In this document: positions 63,323-64,000 of the stretch, piece after piece
How positions within the stretch are numbered: position 1 is the first letter of the stretch
Layout of the letters: each line of letters opens with the position of its first letter
Assembly (NCBI RefSeq): GCF_014200725.1
Contig: NZ_JACHCL010000002.1
Location: forward strand, 372,001 to 436,000
From: Janthinobacterium silvisoli
Lineage (GTDB): Bacteria > Pseudomonadota > Gammaproteobacteria > Burkholderiales > Burkholderiaceae_D
DNA: 64,000 nucleotides
Reading direction: 5' to 3'
Made by a program: the position numbers and the translations under genes
Notes under the pieces: generated by a model
The model's database searches: none
Seen by the model: only the letters and a program-made list of their open reading frames with translations
What the model was told of the DNA's origin: nothing

Positions 63323-64000
63323 TTACTCTTTCAAGGCGCTGGCGAATGCCTTTTGCGCATCTTCGGCGGACTGGTTCTTGTTCCAGTAATTGGTCAGCAC
63401 GTCCTGCAAGGCGCCGTTCGTGTCGGGCGAGGTCAGCATCTCCGAGTTCGGCAGCTGGCGCGACTTGTCCTTCATGATGGCGATACCCTGTTTGGCGCAG
63501 ATGTCGAGCGAGCTGTCGTCAACGTCGCCACGGATAGGGATCGATCCCTTGCGTGCGCTGAAGGCCACTTGCGCTGCGGGCGAAGTCATGGTGGTGGCCA
63601 GCAGTTTCTGCGCCTTGATCACATCCGCATTCGACGATTTCGGGAATACGAAGGCGTCGCCTGCCACGATGTAGGGCGACTTCGGTCCGAAGCCGGGGAA
63701 GCAGCCAAATTCCTTGCCGGCCGTCTGTTTCGCAGCCGAGAATTCACCCTTGGCCCAGTCGCCCATGATTTGCACGCCAGCCTTGCCGGTAATGACCATG
63801 GCGGTGGCGTCATTCCAGTTGCGGCCCGGCGCGCCCGGATCGATGAAACCGCGCAGTTTCTTGAAGGCGACCAGCACCTGCTTGAAGGCGTCGGACTTGA
63901 CGGCGTTCTGGTCGCGGTCGCGGTAGACTTTCAGGTACAGGTCGGGGCCGCCCACCATGGCGAAGATGGCGTCGAAAGTGATTTTTTCCTGCCATACCTG
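63323..64000 (-). CDS. Sugar ABC transporter periplasmic binding protein, 5' part outside window
   Basis: The C-terminal 225 residues of a family 1 extracellular solute-binding protein; the frame is open to the right edge, so the signal peptide and first half lie beyond it. Visible features are NWNDATAMVITGKAGVQIMGDWAKGEF, GFGPKSPYIVAGDAFVFPKSS and MTSPAAQVAFSARKGSIPIR. These are close in character to glucose/mannose binding proteins of the GtsA type. It heads the leftward operon binding protein-permease-permease-ATPase. The two cysteines (in GCFPGF and DICAKQG) match a disulfide common in this group. Confidence 0.92.
   Translation of the reverse strand, partial: QVWQEKITFDAIFAMVGGPDLYLKVYRDRDQNAVKSDAFKQVLVAFKKLRGFIDPGAPGRNWNDATAMVITGKAGVQIMGDWAKGEFSAAKQTAGKEFGCFPGFGPKSPYIVAGDAFVFPKSSNADVIKAQKLLATTMTSPAAQVAFSARKGSIPIRGDVDDSSLDICAKQGIAIMKDKSRQLPNSEMLTSPDTNGALQDVLTNYWNKNQSAEDAQKAFASALKE

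Noticed and set aside
1..64000. tRNA or rRNA genes, CRISPR arrays, insertion sequences, prophage
   Set aside because: No cloverleaf-like spacer, repeat-spacer array, transposase or integrase, or phage structural gene was recognised; spacers are mostly too short to hide one.

Overview
The window is GC-rich bacterial chromosomal DNA, almost fully coding, with genes on both strands, short spacers and intrinsic terminators between many convergent pairs. The gene content points to a betaproteobacterium of the order Burkholderiales, most likely Oxalobacteraceae (Janthinobacterium/Massilia type). Pointers are prfB with a programmed frameshift next to lysS, a LivM-LivG permease-ATPase fusion, a lipase with its dedicated foldase, several MCPs, and a short palindrome of the GGGGTCAGACCC type. 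The family assignment is inference. No rRNA, tRNA, CRISPR array, insertion sequence or prophage was recognised.

Layout. Bases 1-6000 are the most accessory part: a truncated AT-rich gene for a secreted protein, an Xre/RES toxin-antitoxin pair with a duplicated leader segment, a DUF2288 gene, a TonB-dependent receptor preceded by a decayed LytS/LytTR two-component locus, and two divergent AT-rich genes for small secreted cysteine proteins. Bases 6076-10914 hold a leftward branched-chain amino acid (Liv) ABC operon with two hairpins between livK and livH. Bases 11284-15114 carry an unknown lipoprotein plus partner, facing a Sel1-like gene coupled to a lipoprotein form of CpdB. Bases 15318-21385 hold prfB, lysS, ppnN and a POT peptide transporter. 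Bases 21515-26166 hold YecA/SEC-C and membrane proteins of unknown role, a DUF2262 gene, a GNAT acetyltransferase, and about 900 bases of gene relics.

From 26217 come an OPT oligopeptide transporter, penicillin-binding protein 1A, a TetR regulator, the secreted lipase and its foldase, a DHA2 efflux pump divergent from a LysR regulator, and a 927-residue winged-helix/ATPase regulator. Bases 39866-46928 form a signalling block: a GGDEF-EAL protein, two MCPs (one ending in a CheR-tether-like pentapeptide) and a 5'-nucleotidase. Next is a ricin-lectin/beta-helix lipoprotein with a perfect LacI-type operator upstream, then mfd and serB, a 120-base imperfect hairpin element, a membrane-anchored serine hydrolase, a Cys/Met-metabolism PLP enzyme and rimO. 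The right edge is a LacI regulator facing a sugar ABC operon whose binding-protein gene runs off the window.

The recurring theme is nutrient uptake (amino acids, di- and oligopeptides, sugars, TonB-dependent substrates), extracellular hydrolysis and chemotaxis, as expected of a soil or water heterotroph. I found no single large new system. The best leads are the serB-distal hairpin element, the small secreted cysteine proteins, the operator-controlled lectin/beta-helix protein, and the decaying loci at 4.2-5.0 kb and 25.4-26.2 kb.
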